64,000 nt of DNA. It comes from Candidozyma auris (Eukaryota > Ascomycota > Pichiomycetes > Serinales > Metschnikowiaceae). Shown piece after piece: positions 49,984 to 61,048 of the stretch (the stretch's first letter is position 1; each line of letters opens with the position of its first letter). The notes under the pieces were generated by a model. That model did not search any database. It was not told the DNA's origin and saw only the letters and a list, made by a program, of their open reading frames with translations. The stretch lies in the NCBI RefSeq assembly GCF_003013715.1, contig NC_072812.1:2480001-2544000 (forward strand), written 5' to 3'. Made by a program: the position numbers and the translations under genes.

Positions 49984-51493
49984 TGGGGTAGGAGTAGTGA
50001 AAAGTAAATATTAATCTATCGCGTCTGGAGAGAGCAGTAGTTATGTTCGCAACCGAGCGCTTGACGGATGGGGATGGGGTTACACAAAAATAGCTACATA
50101 GTGGAGAAGAGAGGAAATTGAAAAGACGGGTCCTCCTAAGTTGACCTAAGATCTCTGTTGTTTGGAGGGTTTGTTGATCAGGCTGGTTTTACGGGATCTT
50201 TTCGTGGGGGCCAGAAACGTGGCTCTTTTTTTTGCAACCATTGTTCAACGCCTGCGATGGATCTGGTCCAATAAGCACGAGGCACTGCGAGAGCCAAGGA
50301 CGTGAGTCAATTCGTGACTCGGGAAGGGACAAAGAGTCAGGAAGTCAGCGGTAAGGAAATGATTGGGTTCAGACGTCGGCTCTTGAAATATTGGCTGTAA
50401 GCAATTCATCAGTAAAGTACTGGCAAGTACTCAGAGAACGACGTATACTGAAGAAGAGATCGCTACGTTTAAGTCACTCAAAATGGTCAATGGATCTCCC
50501 AGGCTGTAATTTGATCAATTGGCTCCGTAGTTTACTTTTAGGCATCATCGCTTAATAGGGTATTGTATCCATAGAGGGGAAGAAACGTTTTGTCCCACCA
50601 GCACTACCGATGAGATACTCATCGAGGCAGTCGTTCTACCATGTCTTTTTCTTGATCTCTATTTTCTTATTTTTTGTTTCACTTAGCAGACAGAGTAGTG
50701 GGACCAATTTCTTTGACTGGCGAATTCTGAAAGTATGGACGAGCGTCCTTTTTCAGATAAAGCACTTACTTTGATCCAAACAAGTCACCTCAACTGACCG
50801 AACCTTCAATCATTATTGTGTTTCAATCACTTCGCATGGTATGTCTTATCTTAAGGTGTAGTCATTTTATCCCACGATCTCTATTGTCTACACCCTGCGG
50901 ACCCACATACCACCTTCGGGTAAAGTTTCCGGGCTTTCCTTTGTGATCAGAAATTATTCGTTTTTGTTCTCGAGAAAATATGACATAGCTGATTTTACAA
51001 CTTTACCCGGGAAAATTTATAAATTAGTGTGCTGAATTGCATTGCACCCTGTCTCCAAAAGCCTCCGATGAACTCTGACACAAATGTTGTAGATAGCAGA
51101 CTTAGCAGCAATCTCCAGGATAAATCTTCAAATTATTTTTTCAAGCTAATCATGATCTTCCAATAGTTATAGCTTTCGCTCGGACAATGCTACCATTCAG
51201 ACTTCTACCCCAGCTAGGACAAAAACCGGCTTTCTTGTGTCACACGTGGAAGATAAACTCCTAAAAACATCATAGACGGCCTACCATGGACCTGAAAAGC
51301 GAAAAAGACACACGTCGTTTGCATTCTTTCGGCGCCTGTGCCAGATCACTTTTGCGCTTTTGAAGCCGCCTGCTGAGGTGGACATACTTACTACAGTCAA
51401 GGGTTCGTACATGTAATTTTTGCTCTGTATTATGCTAAACGTATCGTAAGATTGGAATTAAAGAAAAGTGAAACCCGTTTTAACCCATGAGCT
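49984..51493. other. Spacer between PHO84 and the lipid phosphatase gene
   Basis: This 1.5-kb spacer is upstream of the phosphatase and downstream of PHO84. It holds TTTTTTGCAACCATTG (50227-50242), a one-base variant of the TTTYGCAGCCA motif. I see no gene or RNA consensus. Confidence 0.5.
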
Positions 51494-53155
51494 CTATTGC
51501 TTCAAGTCAGAGTCAGACGACTCAGCCTGCTGGGTAACATATCTATCAGCGCCCAACTTGGTGGTGTCCACCTCGTCGTGGTATTTCTCGCAAATCTCCT
51601 CCAAAGTCATTCTCTTGGTCTCAGGAATCAAGAGCGTTGTGAAACATCCAAGCAACATGAAAAGAGCGAAGATCTCGATAACGTGAGGAAGGAAACAGTT
51701 CTTGTCGTCCTTGGCACATCCGTGGTTCACCAAAGTACCAAGACACGTCTGGGCAACAATGGCACCAACCTTACCGGCGGCAGCAGAAATACCGTGGGCA
51801 GAAGATCTGTATCTGGTTGGGAAACACTCACCTGGGACAATGAAAGTGGTGGTGTTGGGGCCAAAGTTCTCAAAGAACTGACACAAGACGTAGAGAGCCA
51901 ACTTACCGTGCTGGCCAAGTTTGTGGTTGGCGAAACCAAGGATACAGAAGAAAATGGTCAAAAGGACGAATCCCATAAGCTGGATTGGCTTTCTACCAAC
52001 CGTGTCAACAGTGGCAGCGGCAACCCAGTAGCCTGGTAAGGAACCAGCACACACCAAGATCAAGTTACCCACAGCGGTGTTCCAGAAACCTTTGTAGATG
52101 TTCTTGTCAGCAGCGTAACCAATAGCTTCCAAAATGACCGCGGTGTTAAGACCCAAACCGTAGTAGGCAATGTCCAACATGAACCACGAGCCAGCAGTAC
52201 CAATCAAGTACTTACCGTACTTCCACTGGCCAAAGTGTCTCCAGAAGTCCTTGAACGAGGCCTTTGGAGGAGTGATGTCCTGAGCTGCAGCATCGAGAAC
52301 AGCCTCAATGTCGGCCTGCTTGTCCAAGTGAGCAATGTCCTCAACATCAAGAGAGTAACGAGGAGACTCGGCAATGGTCAATCTATAGTACAAGGCAATG
52401 CAGCCAGGAACACAGCCAAAACCAATCAAAACTCTCCACATCTGGTCGCAAGCCTTCACACATTCGTCGACACATCCGTGCTGCTCGTAAGGCTGCAAAT
52501 CGCTCTTGTAGCCCGCAACAAGAATCAAGGCAACGATACCGGCGAGAATCTGGCCCAAACCTTGGTTGGAAAACACAGCAGCCATGATGGCACCTCTCCA
52601 CTTGGTAGTAGAGAACTCAGAAGAAATAATCGAGGACAAGGGGTAGTCACCACCAATACCAATACCCATAATAATTCTCATGGTAGCGAAAATAGCAGGG
52701 AAACTGATGGCTGGAGAAGGGCCAAGAATACACTGAATGATGGTAGCGCAGATCATCACAATCAACTCCAAACCGTAAATCTTCTTTCTGCCGACAAAGT
52801 CAGCCATCATACCAAAACCCAACTGGCCAATAACTGTACCCACCGAGGTGGAAACTTTCAACAAGGTCTGAGTGGAGTCAGGAATCTTACCGCCCCAGTA
52901 AACGTTGGTCAACATGGTGATACCCAAGTTGATGGCGAAAATGTCGTAAGAGTCGGTCATGAAACCCACACCTGCGATCATAATCATCTTGATCTGGGTC
53001 CAACCAAAACCAGAGTTGTCAATCTCTTCAAGCGCCAACCTTCTTCTCTCCAATGGGTCCTCCACATGGGCAAACTTGTCCAAGTAGTCCTTGAAGGCGG
53101 TCTTACCGCCGAGGTTCTTTTTCTGGTGGACAACAGGCTGGATTTTCTCGGACAT
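51494..53155 (-). CDS. PHO84: Pho84-type high-affinity inorganic phosphate:H+ symporter
   Basis: Pho84 is the plasma-membrane phosphate transporter and transceptor induced by phosphate starvation. The 553-residue product (S. cerevisiae 587) has twelve membrane segments of the MFS phosphate symporter family. It shows GFGWTQIKMIMIAGVGFMTDSYD in helix 1 with the key Asp, the signature GIGIGGDYPLSSIISSEF, and PGECFPTRYRSSAHGISAAAGKVGA in the second half; MADFVGRKKIYG is the MFS loop motif. The N- and C-termini are cytosolic and charged. Codons are biased as in SAM2, fitting strong expression. A TATATAA box lies about 60 bp upstream, a TTTYGCAGCCA copy at 53251-53261, and three Pho4-type E-boxes farther up. 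Identity is very secure. Confidence 0.96.
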   Translation of the reverse strand: MSEKIQPVVHQKKNLGGKTAFKDYLDKFAHVEDPLERRRLALEEIDNSGFGWTQIKMIMIAGVGFMTDSYDIFAINLGITMLTNVYWGGKIPDSTQTLLKVSTSVGTVIGQLGFGMMADFVGRKKIYGLELIVMICATIIQCILGPSPAISFPAIFATMRIIMGIGIGGDYPLSSIISSEFSTTKWRGAIMAAVFSNQGLGQILAGIVALILVAGYKSDLQPYEQHGCVDECVKACDQMWRVLIGFGCVPGCIALYYRLTIAESPRYSLDVEDIAHLDKQADIEAVLDAAAQDITPPKASFKDFWRHFGQWKYGKYLIGTAGSWFMLDIAYYGLGLNTAVILEAIGYAADKNIYKGFWNTAVGNLILVCAGSLPGYWVAAATVDTVGRKPIQLMGFVLLTIFFCILGFANHKLGQHGKLALYVLCQFFENFGPNTTTFIVPGECFPTRYRSSAHGISAAAGKVGAIVAQTCLGTLVNHGCAKDDKNCFLPHVIEIFALFMLLGCFTTLLIPETKRMTLEEICEKYHDEVDTTKLGADRYVTQQAESSDSDLKQ

Positions 53156-54232
53156 GAGAAGCTTTAGTTAGTTAGCGATAGAAAAAATCCACAACCTCCA
53201 AAGCCTGCTCCTTATATAGTTTTCCACTGGGGCCATGCATGGAGCTCGTCTGGCTGCGAAAGGCATTGATTAATTACTGCTTGTGCTGCAGAGAAGATGC
53301 ATTGGGTGCATACAAAGTGCACTCATCTAATGAAGCACATGGGCGAGGAGGTCCTTCTTGACGCTAATAACGGCGATTTTGAAGGACATTTGGAGAAAAA
53401 TTTTGATGAATACCAACCCTAATGGCACTATAATAGTCAAGAATCACTTATCCTTTTTTTCCGCCGTTTTTTCCACCCAAATTCGTCTTTTTAACGTCCC
53501 ACACACCCATCAAAAACCTTCCGCGTGGGCAAAAAGAAAAAGGACCCTCCGAAGTTCGTTTTCAAGTGGGTCAAATGCCCAACGTCGGCTAAATGTGCTG
53601 CCATTCGCCGTAGATGCGCCCATTGCCCTTTTACCCCTTCTCTTTCACCGCTTCTTTCGTCGAAGATGTACTTTTCGCAGCCAACGTGCGACGCTTCGCT
53701 TCACCTGTCAAAGCTGTCAAAGAAGTCCTATTTTTCTTCTTGACATCGAAGCCTTCAAACGAATCCTTGGCAACGATCCACGATCCTCTGAAAGCCTGGG
53801 TTTCTTAGCTTCGTGTGAGCGATTACCCATTTGGACTTGGCCAATTTCTCAGAAGCCTTCCCCCACGTGGTGGTGCGCCCCAAGCTTATCTGCGGCGCGC
53901 TATATTTGCACCCACGTTTCATGGACCACGCACGACCTAGCGGGAGGGCAACAACATGACCAGAGACAAACAATTCTTCGTAGTATTTATGATAGCAAAA
54001 GATTTTATATGTTCTTTTCTTTTTTTTTTATATTTTTATTTTTTAAGTCCGCTCTGTTTGACGTTTTCTTTTATTCTCCAATGCTTCGTCCACTTTTCTC
54101 TTCTCGGTGTTATTAGTAAAACGTGGGGCGCTCTATATACATTGTCTTTGCTCCTGGTGCACCATTTTAGCCATGCGATTCGCAGCCATTCGTAGCCAGC
54201 TGGGCCAATAATGGACTTACAATGTAAGATAT
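53156..54232. other. PHO84 upstream region
   Basis: This 1.08-kb spacer lies upstream of PHO84 only, since MYO1 ends on its other side. It holds TATATAA at 53212-53218 (read on the minus strand), TTTYGCAGCCA at 53251-53261 and 53673-53683 with a variant at 54178-54188, and a cluster of CACGTG/CACGTT sites at 53864-54125. Confidence 0.6.
53864..54125. promoter_or_regulatory. Cluster of three Pho4-type E-boxes upstream of PHO84
   Basis: CACGTG lies at 53864-53869, CACGTT at 53913-53918 and its reverse AACGTG at 54120-54125; all have the C/G-rich flanks that Pho4 prefers (CCCACGTG, CCCACGTT, ACGTGGGG). They lie 710-970 bp before the start codon. In S. cerevisiae PHO84 is driven by Pho4 through CACGTG and CACGTT sites. 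The family link is strong; activity of these sites is inferred. Confidence 0.5.
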
Positions 54233-57200
54233 CTAACTCATAAGGCGATCCTTCTCCATCATGAGAAGGCGCTCGCGTAAATCGGCCAACTCCCGGGCCT
54301 GTGCCTTGAGCTTCAAATCCTTCTCACTGTTTTCCTGGTGCAAGAACTCCACTTTGCTATTGTACTGGTTGATCATATTCTGGTAGTTGAAGTTTTCGTC
54401 GTTGTATCGTTTCATCTGGGTGGTTTTGCTCTCGTTCTCAAACTCAAGCGTCCGGATCTGTTTTTGCAACTTCTCCTCTCGCAACTCTCCCTCTGCAATC
54501 TCGTGCTTCAACCGATCTACTTGTGAGTTGAGCTTGCTGAGGTTTTGCTCCAAATATTTGAGCTGCTCGTTCGAATAGAGCTTCTCTTCTAGATCGCTAA
54601 TTTTGCTCTTGAGTTCCTCGTTGGTTTTTTTGACGCTTTCATTCTCTCGCACCATTACCAAGTTTTCCGTCTTGGCCAGCTTGTATTGCCCATCGCTACT
54701 GTCCCAACGGTCCTTCACCGTTTTGAGCTCTTCCTTCAAATTAATCTTTTCCCGCTCAAGCTCGCTTAAGTGCTCTCTCACAAGATCCAAATTACCACGT
54801 GTGTCTCTGAGGGAGTCCTCGAGTGAGGCGACTTCCTCTTCGAGCCTAGCCTTTGTTTCCTTGAGAGTCTTGTTTATTCCGCTTAATTCTTGCATCTCTC
54901 GTGCATTGTCATCGAGGAGTTGCTTAAGCGTGCTCATCTGCTTGGTGTGATTCTCGATCTTTCTTTCATATGCTATCTTATCATTCTTAAGGTTCTCGTT
55001 TTCCACCTTTAGATCCTCGTTTTCACTTGATAACTTATCGTTCTCCTCGGAAACTTCCTCATTTTCTGCCAAAACTTCCTTCTTGATCCTGACCAACTCG
55101 TCGTTTTCAAGCTTCAACCGTTGCGACTCCTTGATCAATTCAGTTTCCTTTTCCATCTTGAACTTGATCTCCTGGCGCAACAACCGAATCTCCTCCTTGT
55201 GCTCGCCAATCTTGTGCTTCTTTTCACCATAATTGTCATTAAGGTACTGCAACCGGTCCTCCAATTGCTTGATCGAAGACTCCAATTGCTCCTCACGATG
55301 AGACTGTTTCTTCAACGCTTCCTCAAGCTCGTTTTTGGCTTGTCTCAACTGCTTGATCACTCGCTCGCTTGCTCGAACCTCTTCACGTAAGAGCTTTAAT
55401 TCATTAGATTTCAGTTCGAGCTCAGTGCGAGCTTCTTGCTCGTGCCGTTTGCTAATTACGACGGCCGACTCAGCAAGTTCGAGCTTATCATAATATTGTT
55501 CACTCCGCTTTTTGTACTGTAATAGAGATTCATTAACTTCATCGTGGCGCTTGTTGAGTGTCTCATTTTGAACCTTGAGCTTGGCTAATGTCTCCTCGTA
55601 ATCATTGATGGCAGTCTTGACTCCACTCCTCTTGACCTCGTACAATTCATCCTCACTTTCCCTGAGCAACGTCTTGAGCCTAAGAATTTCGCTCTTGGAC
55701 TTACTTAACTCATCCCTCGTTGTTCTCAATGTGCCGACAATATCCTTGTAGATTCTAGCAAAGTCTCCGCTATTGACAACCGTGCTAAGACTTCCTATGC
55801 TGCTGCTAGGTGTGAGTGATTGCAGATCGTATGGGGCTTTCGGTGATGATGACAGCAGCGACAGACTTCCCATCAGCATTGCTTGACCGACTCTCTTCTC
55901 CAACTCGCTTATGCGCTTCTGTGACTCGTAGTATTTTGCCTCGAAGTCATTCGAACTGTTGATGCCTCGGCTCATTTGTAGCTTGTTCAACTTCTTTTGA
56001 AGCTCAATGGCATAGTTCTCTGCTCTCGTGACATTTGCCTCCTCCTGTTTCAACCGAACACGTAGATTCTTGATCTCCTCAAATGTTCTAGATCCGTTGG
56101 ACAACGCCATCTTTGCCTCCTCGCCCATTGCCATCGATCTTCGAAGCTCACTGCTACGTTTCAGCGGGCTCTCAAAACTGTCATGAACTTTTTCACGTAG
56201 AGCTTTTACCTCCTCAGTCAAACGTTGATTCTCGAATTTTTCCTTTCGAATGACAGCGTTAGATTCGTTCAATTTGAGTTTGATTTGAGCGAACTCATCT
56301 GCAAGTGAAGGATCAATTGATTTGGCGCTGTTTGGAGGAACATTTTCTTTATTTTGAAGTTTGGATTTCAAATCCCTCACTTTATCCTTCAACTTGGCGA
56401 TCTCATCAGAGTATTCTGCCTTGGCTCTAGCCAAATACTGGGACTCGTGTCTCAAGCTCTCGAGGGAACTGGAGTGCGATTCGGCCCGCTGTATCTGTCT
56501 GGCGAGCTCATCTTTGCAGCTTTCGAGCTCTACTTGAATCCTGCTGTTCCGCTTCTTCTCAAAATCTAACTGGTCCTGCAACAGCTCCTGATCACGAAGC
56601 TGAGACTCGAGAGTTCTTAAGTTTCTGGATAAGGCCTTGTGTTTGCTCTCGTGGTCCTTGATTTCACTGAGTTTCTCAGCAAGCTCATCTTCCAAGCGAC
56701 GAATTTTCTTTTGCGCTTCCTCATGCTGACTCTGTAAGGCACTCGTCTCTTCCATATGCTTACTGGCAAGGGTATTACGCTTCATGTCATAAGCACTTTC
56801 CATCAGTGTGATCTTTCTCTCAAGAGAAACCTTTAATGATTCCAAATCTGTGACCTTCTTTTTGTGCTTGGAATAGCTATCTCTGAGTTCGTCTAGCTCT
56901 CTGGATGAAGCCTGAAAGTCTTCCTCCTGAGATTTGAGAGCAAGAATTTCTGCTTCAAGAGATTCCACTTTCTTCTTCAAACCGTTAGTCACCTCATCAT
57001 TCTCTTTCAAATCTCTCTTCTCATTTTCAAGATCTCCGATTTGGCTTTGCAATGTCTCAGCTCGCTGCTTTTCATTCGCAAGCTCGGAGGTCAAAGTCTC
57101 AACCTCCTTCTCAGTTTTCTCTAGCTTTGCTTTGAGAGCATCCATCTCCAGAGAGAGCTCAGCTTTCTCTGTAGATAGCTTCGTGCTCATTGCTTTCACT

Positions 57201-59902
57201 TCCTTGAGTTGACGAGCAGTTTCTTCCAACTTCGCATTTCTTGACGACTCTTCAGATTGAAGCTTTCGCAACATATCCCCTTTCTCGGAAATGATTTGGT
57301 TATTCTTGATTATTTCATCCTCAAGTTTCATGAGTTGTGTCTTGAGTTTATCGTTTTGCTGCTCAAGTGAGTTTTTGGCGTTCTCAGTGTCTTTCAACTT
57401 AGCATTGATTTGTTTGAGACTTTCATTCATCTCTTTGGAATCTAAGACTTTGACTGAGTCCTCCAAAAGTGGTTTCAAGCTGACAAAGAGCTTAAGCCAG
57501 GGACTCTTTCCCTCGTTGACAAGCTCATCGAGCTTTTGAAAGTTACGGGCCACCACCTGAGATGCCTGGATAGTGGCGATCTGACTTTTGAAGTTGACCC
57601 TGGCAGCTTGGCCACGATAAGCACTTTGGAACTCTGTAATGATCTTCTTGAGTCTGAGATCACGTAACTCCTCTAGTTTGCCGAGAATGCCATTCTTAAA
57701 GAATATTTTGGTTATGCCTAGTTTGTAGACCTCAGGATCAAGCTCAGTATCCTTGAGAATAAGCTCACTATTCGTCTTCATATTTTTCGTAAACACAATG
57801 TCATTTGAATTGAGAATTGCGTAACGACCATAAAACTCTTCGAACGTCATCTTGTTGGGGTATCCTGCTCTGGCAATCCGGATTCCTTCTAGCACACCAT
57901 TGCATCTTAACTGATTGAGCACAAGCTCCTTGTCAAATTTGTTAGGGCGCTTGGAAAGATTCGGAAGGATACATCTTACGAAGTGTGGTTCTGTGCTATT
58001 GAGTTGATCCATGAGTGTGCTCAACTGTTCCTTGTGCTTTTGGGAAACGGTTTTGAGCTTGGATCCTTTCTTTTTGGGTGACATGTTCCCCGATAGTTTT
58101 GACTCCACATCTTCTTGAAAGAGTCTTTGGACGAATTCGTTGGAGGATTCATGAAGGAGTTGAACTATATTCTCACTCACAGGATCAGTGTTCTTCTGAA
58201 TCCAATTTTCGATATTGTAGTCCACTAAGCCAGCGTAGTGGTCAATGATGAAACCATTGCGAACCTTGTTGGCTCTGAAGCTCTTTGATTTGCCATCGGC
58301 CCACAGCTCCAAAAGCTTGTCAATAAATGTCTCGTCACTTGCCTTAGGCATGATGCACTGGTCGTCAAGAATTTCCAAGATACCCATTGGTTGTTTTGTT
58401 TCTATGAGGTCGATAGTAGGTTGCAAATCTAGCCCGAAGTCAATGAACTCCCACTGAATATCTTCACGCAAGTATTCGCTCTGTTCAAGAATAAAGGAAT
58501 GATGGTTGAAAAATTGTTGCAACTTCTCGTTGGTATAGTTAATGCACAACTGCTCAAAGGAGTTCGTTTCAAAAATCTCAAACCCTGCTATGTCCAACAC
58601 ACCAATGAACCTATCGCTATTCCACTCTCCTAGGTTCTCGTTGATGCGGGCAATGATGAACTGGAACACCTTTTCGTACAAATGTTTGGCGAATGCGTCA
58701 ATAGTCTGCTTTACTTCAGCGGCTTTTCTCAGCTTTTGAACAAACTCTCTGCCAGCCTTCACACGAGGTCGAAGAAGATTGGTGGATAATTCTTGAGAGT
58801 CAATACCAAGCATCTTGGCTATCACGTCGATATTGGAGTCCTTGTCGAAGCTAGTCTGCTCGGACTTCCATGATGTGAACCCGACGTTACCGAGGTGCAA
58901 GATGATCGCAAGAGTCATGAATATACTGTCAATTTCGGTCTTTTCGAAGCCCATGACGGTGAAGGCCTCGATGAGGGTTGTAAACTCTCTGGCATCATCA
59001 ACATTGGGGATCGTAGCCACAGACAGACTGATGTAGTTGTACTTTTTGATGGAGGGTTCGAGGTGGTATTTGGACTTCAAATTCTGCGGGGTCTCTCCTC
59101 GAAGAAGCTGGTAGAATGCATGGTAGTTCCTCTCGTCCAGCGACTGGTGCAGCACTCTCAGCTTCTCCAAGAGATAGTAGTCAATGGTGGCGCCTGAAAT
59201 AAGGCCTTTGGGGTCAAAAGATATCTTGATGAATTTGCCAAATCGGGACGAATTGTTGTTCTTTATCGTTTTGGCGTTGCCAAAGCTCTCTAGGATAGGG
59301 TTTGCACGAAGAATCTTGTTATGTATGTCGTTTGCGTGATCTGACAGAGCATTTGTTGATATCAGAGAGAGATACTGGATCACTTTTTTCGTGTTTTCTG
59401 TTTTTCCAGCACCGCTCTCGCCAGTTACCAAGATCAGCTGGTCTTTGCCGTTTTCCAACATGTTCATGTATGTGTTTTCAGCAATGGCAAATATGTGAGG
59501 AGGGAGCCTGTCCTCCAGCTTCTTGGATTTCAGCAGCGAGTGGAACTTTTTCAACACGCTTGTATCGTATATTGGGAGACTTTTGTATGGGTTGATGGCT
59601 ACCAAGAACAACCCCGAGTAAGTATAGATCAAGTCATCGTTGTAGCGTAAAAACAAGTTGTAGATGACGGAGGGCTCGTTCAAATGCGTCAATTCGGCCA
59701 TGTCGTCGCATTTGTTGAATTTCGGTGGGTTGCAGTTCTCCAACACCTTCTGGGGCAATTCTATAGTGGTCTCGGTGCCGTTTTTCACCACCGTCACGCT
59801 GCAGAGGCCATTTTTCTTGTATTCTGTGATGAACCCACGAGCGAAAAGTTCGTCTTTATCAGGCACCCACACCCAGTTTTTCGTGCTAAAGTCGTCAGAC
59901 AT
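54233..59902 (-). CDS. MYO1: Myo1, type II myosin heavy chain of the cytokinetic ring
   Basis: Myo1 is the heavy chain of conventional myosin II, which forms the contractile ring at the bud neck. The 1889-residue product (S. cerevisiae 1928) has an N-terminal SH3-like segment, a motor domain to about residue 760 with P-loop GESGAGKT (161-168), switch I NNNSSRFGKF (near 218), switch II DIAGFEIFE and the actin-binding region. A single clear IQ-like motif (EFQSAYRGQAARVNFK, near 785) precedes a coiled-coil tail of about 1000 residues rich in Glu, Lys, Leu and Arg, broken near 1180-1380 by Pro/Ser-containing stretches that include NVPPNSAKSIDPS. The length and long tail separate it from class I and V myosins. 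A TCACGTGA box lies 79 bp upstream. Confidence 0.96.
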   Translation of the reverse strand: MSDDFSTKNWVWVPDKDELFARGFITEYKKNGLCSVTVVKNGTETTIELPQKVLENCNPPKFNKCDDMAELTHLNEPSVIYNLFLRYNDDLIYTYSGLFLVAINPYKSLPIYDTSVLKKFHSLLKSKKLEDRLPPHIFAIAENTYMNMLENGKDQLILVTGESGAGKTENTKKVIQYLSLISTNALSDHANDIHNKILRANPILESFGNAKTIKNNNSSRFGKFIKISFDPKGLISGATIDYYLLEKLRVLHQSLDERNYHAFYQLLRGETPQNLKSKYHLEPSIKKYNYISLSVATIPNVDDAREFTTLIEAFTVMGFEKTEIDSIFMTLAIILHLGNVGFTSWKSEQTSFDKDSNIDVIAKMLGIDSQELSTNLLRPRVKAGREFVQKLRKAAEVKQTIDAFAKHLYEKVFQFIIARINENLGEWNSDRFIGVLDIAGFEIFETNSFEQLCINYTNEKLQQFFNHHSFILEQSEYLREDIQWEFIDFGLDLQPTIDLIETKQPMGILEILDDQCIMPKASDETFIDKLLELWADGKSKSFRANKVRNGFIIDHYAGLVDYNIENWIQKNTDPVSENIVQLLHESSNEFVQRLFQEDVESKLSGNMSPKKKGSKLKTVSQKHKEQLSTLMDQLNSTEPHFVRCILPNLSKRPNKFDKELVLNQLRCNGVLEGIRIARAGYPNKMTFEEFYGRYAILNSNDIVFTKNMKTNSELILKDTELDPEVYKLGITKIFFKNGILGKLEELRDLRLKKIITEFQSAYRGQAARVNFKSQIATIQASQVVARNFQKLDELVNEGKSPWLKLFVSLKPLLEDSVKVLDSKEMNESLKQINAKLKDTENAKNSLEQQNDKLKTQLMKLEDEIIKNNQIISEKGDMLRKLQSEESSRNAKLEETARQLKEVKAMSTKLSTEKAELSLEMDALKAKLEKTEKEVETLTSELANEKQRAETLQSQIGDLENEKRDLKENDEVTNGLKKKVESLEAEILALKSQEEDFQASSRELDELRDSYSKHKKKVTDLESLKVSLERKITLMESAYDMKRNTLASKHMEETSALQSQHEEAQKKIRRLEDELAEKLSEIKDHESKHKALSRNLRTLESQLRDQELLQDQLDFEKKRNSRIQVELESCKDELARQIQRAESHSSSLESLRHESQYLARAKAEYSDEIAKLKDKVRDLKSKLQNKENVPPNSAKSIDPSLADEFAQIKLKLNESNAVIRKEKFENQRLTEEVKALREKVHDSFESPLKRSSELRRSMAMGEEAKMALSNGSRTFEEIKNLRVRLKQEEANVTRAENYAIELQKKLNKLQMSRGINSSNDFEAKYYESQKRISELEKRVGQAMLMGSLSLLSSSPKAPYDLQSLTPSSSIGSLSTVVNSGDFARIYKDIVGTLRTTRDELSKSKSEILRLKTLLRESEDELYEVKRSGVKTAINDYEETLAKLKVQNETLNKRHDEVNESLLQYKKRSEQYYDKLELAESAVVISKRHEQEARTELELKSNELKLLREEVRASERVIKQLRQAKNELEEALKKQSHREEQLESSIKQLEDRLQYLNDNYGEKKHKIGEHKEEIRLLRQEIKFKMEKETELIKESQRLKLENDELVRIKKEVLAENEEVSEENDKLSSENEDLKVENENLKNDKIAYERKIENHTKQMSTLKQLLDDNAREMQELSGINKTLKETKARLEEEVASLEDSLRDTRGNLDLVREHLSELEREKINLKEELKTVKDRWDSSDGQYKLAKTENLVMVRENESVKKTNEELKSKISDLEEKLYSNEQLKYLEQNLSKLNSQVDRLKHEIAEGELREEKLQKQIRTLEFENESKTTQMKRYNDENFNYQNMINQYNSKVEFLHQENSEKDLKLKAQARELADLRERLLMMEKDRLMS

Positions 59903-60228
59903 TGGAGAAGGTGGAGGTGGGTTAGAGAAGTGGTAGGTTTAACGTGTAACAAAAAAGGTAAACAAACGGTGGGAGTGCGGTCACGTGATGGAGTAGTTGG
60001 TTGGAAGGCGGTGAAGGAGTCAAAAACAAAATAAATACAAACACAAAATTAGACAAGTTCGAAGTATGGAAAAGTCAAGCTGTGCCTGCGGAATTTGATG
60101 CTTCAAAGGGTGTTGAGAAAGCTAGTGATTTTGGATTTCTGAGGCGATCTGGTACAGGAGCGATGGAGATTCCTCAAAAGGGACTAAAGCGCACACATCA
60201 AGGAAAGGTAAACAAACGGTGGACAAAG

Positions 60229-60305
60229 GGCAAGCTTTTGGCAAGGTTTTCGCTAGGTTTTGGCAAGCTTTTGACAAAGTTTTGGCAAGCTTTTGGCAAA
60301 ATTTT
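60229..60305. repeat. Seven 11-bp units, GGCAAGCTTTT type
   Basis: Seven contiguous 11-bp units: GGCAAGCTTTT, GGCAAGGTTTT, CGCTAGGTTTT, GGCAAGCTTTT, GACAAAGTTTT, GGCAAGCTTTT and GGCAAAATTTT. All end in TTTT, so T runs recur about once per helical turn, a pattern associated with bent DNA. It lies about 330-400 bp upstream of MYO1. Confidence 0.9.
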
Positions 60306-60979
60306 GGAATGTGAAGATTAGTTCTTTCTACTGTGGATTTCACAAAGTACGTGGATTTTCGACGTTTGGGGCTCTCATGGGAATTCGCAGCCTGGGCGGT
60401 ATGTTGCATTTTCCAACGCAATTGTAACACCCACTGGCTGTAGAGTTGCAAACGAGAAAGAGTCCCATATAGGGAGAAGTTTTTCGCAAGATGAACACAT
60501 CGTACAAGTTACTTCCCTTTACTGACAAGATATAGGAGAAGATGAAAGACAAGAGTGAAGCCGACAACGAGGCTGATTTTGGGGAATTTTCGTCATTGAC
60601 AGTGCTCCCTACTGGTGGCTGCAGTGGTTAGTTGGTGGAATTCAAATTTGGCCCAAAGAAATTTTCATTTGATGGCGGCATTCCAAAAACAATGAACTTT
60701 GCACTTACTTTTCATTTTTTTTGATTTTTGTGTTTGGTCAATGGCTTTATATAGCCCTGATCTACGGCTTTAGCTAGATCGATGGCTGCGAGAGAATACA
60801 GGCCAGCGGCCAGCCGTGTATTGCCAAAAAGAGACAATCCAGGTTCCGCCACTTGTTGCCAGTGGCCTTATCTCGTTAAAAGAGCCCAATTGATGAGTTG
60901 CTGACTTTACAGTTCCAGAGCCAGAAATCCGCTACTGGAATTTTACAGAGCTCAAGTTTTAAGGTGCATACTATATTTT

Positions 60980-61048
60980 GATGAAGGAGATTGAGTAAGA
61001 TGAAGGAGATTGATCAAGATGAAGGAGATTGAGTAAGATGAAGGAGAT
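60980..61048. repeat. 19-bp tandem repeat, 3.6 copies
   Basis: The unit GATGAAGGAGATTGAGTAA occurs at 60980-60998, with two changes at 60999-61017 (ATCAA end), exactly at 61018-61036, and partially at 61037-61048. It is purine-rich on the plus strand. No coding role is visible. Confidence 0.9.

Noticed and set aside
51497..53167. Long plus-strand frames opposite PHO84
   Set aside because: They mirror PHO84 on the other strand. The Asn/Thr/Gly/Val-rich translation comes from the strong codon bias of PHO84, as also seen opposite SAM2.
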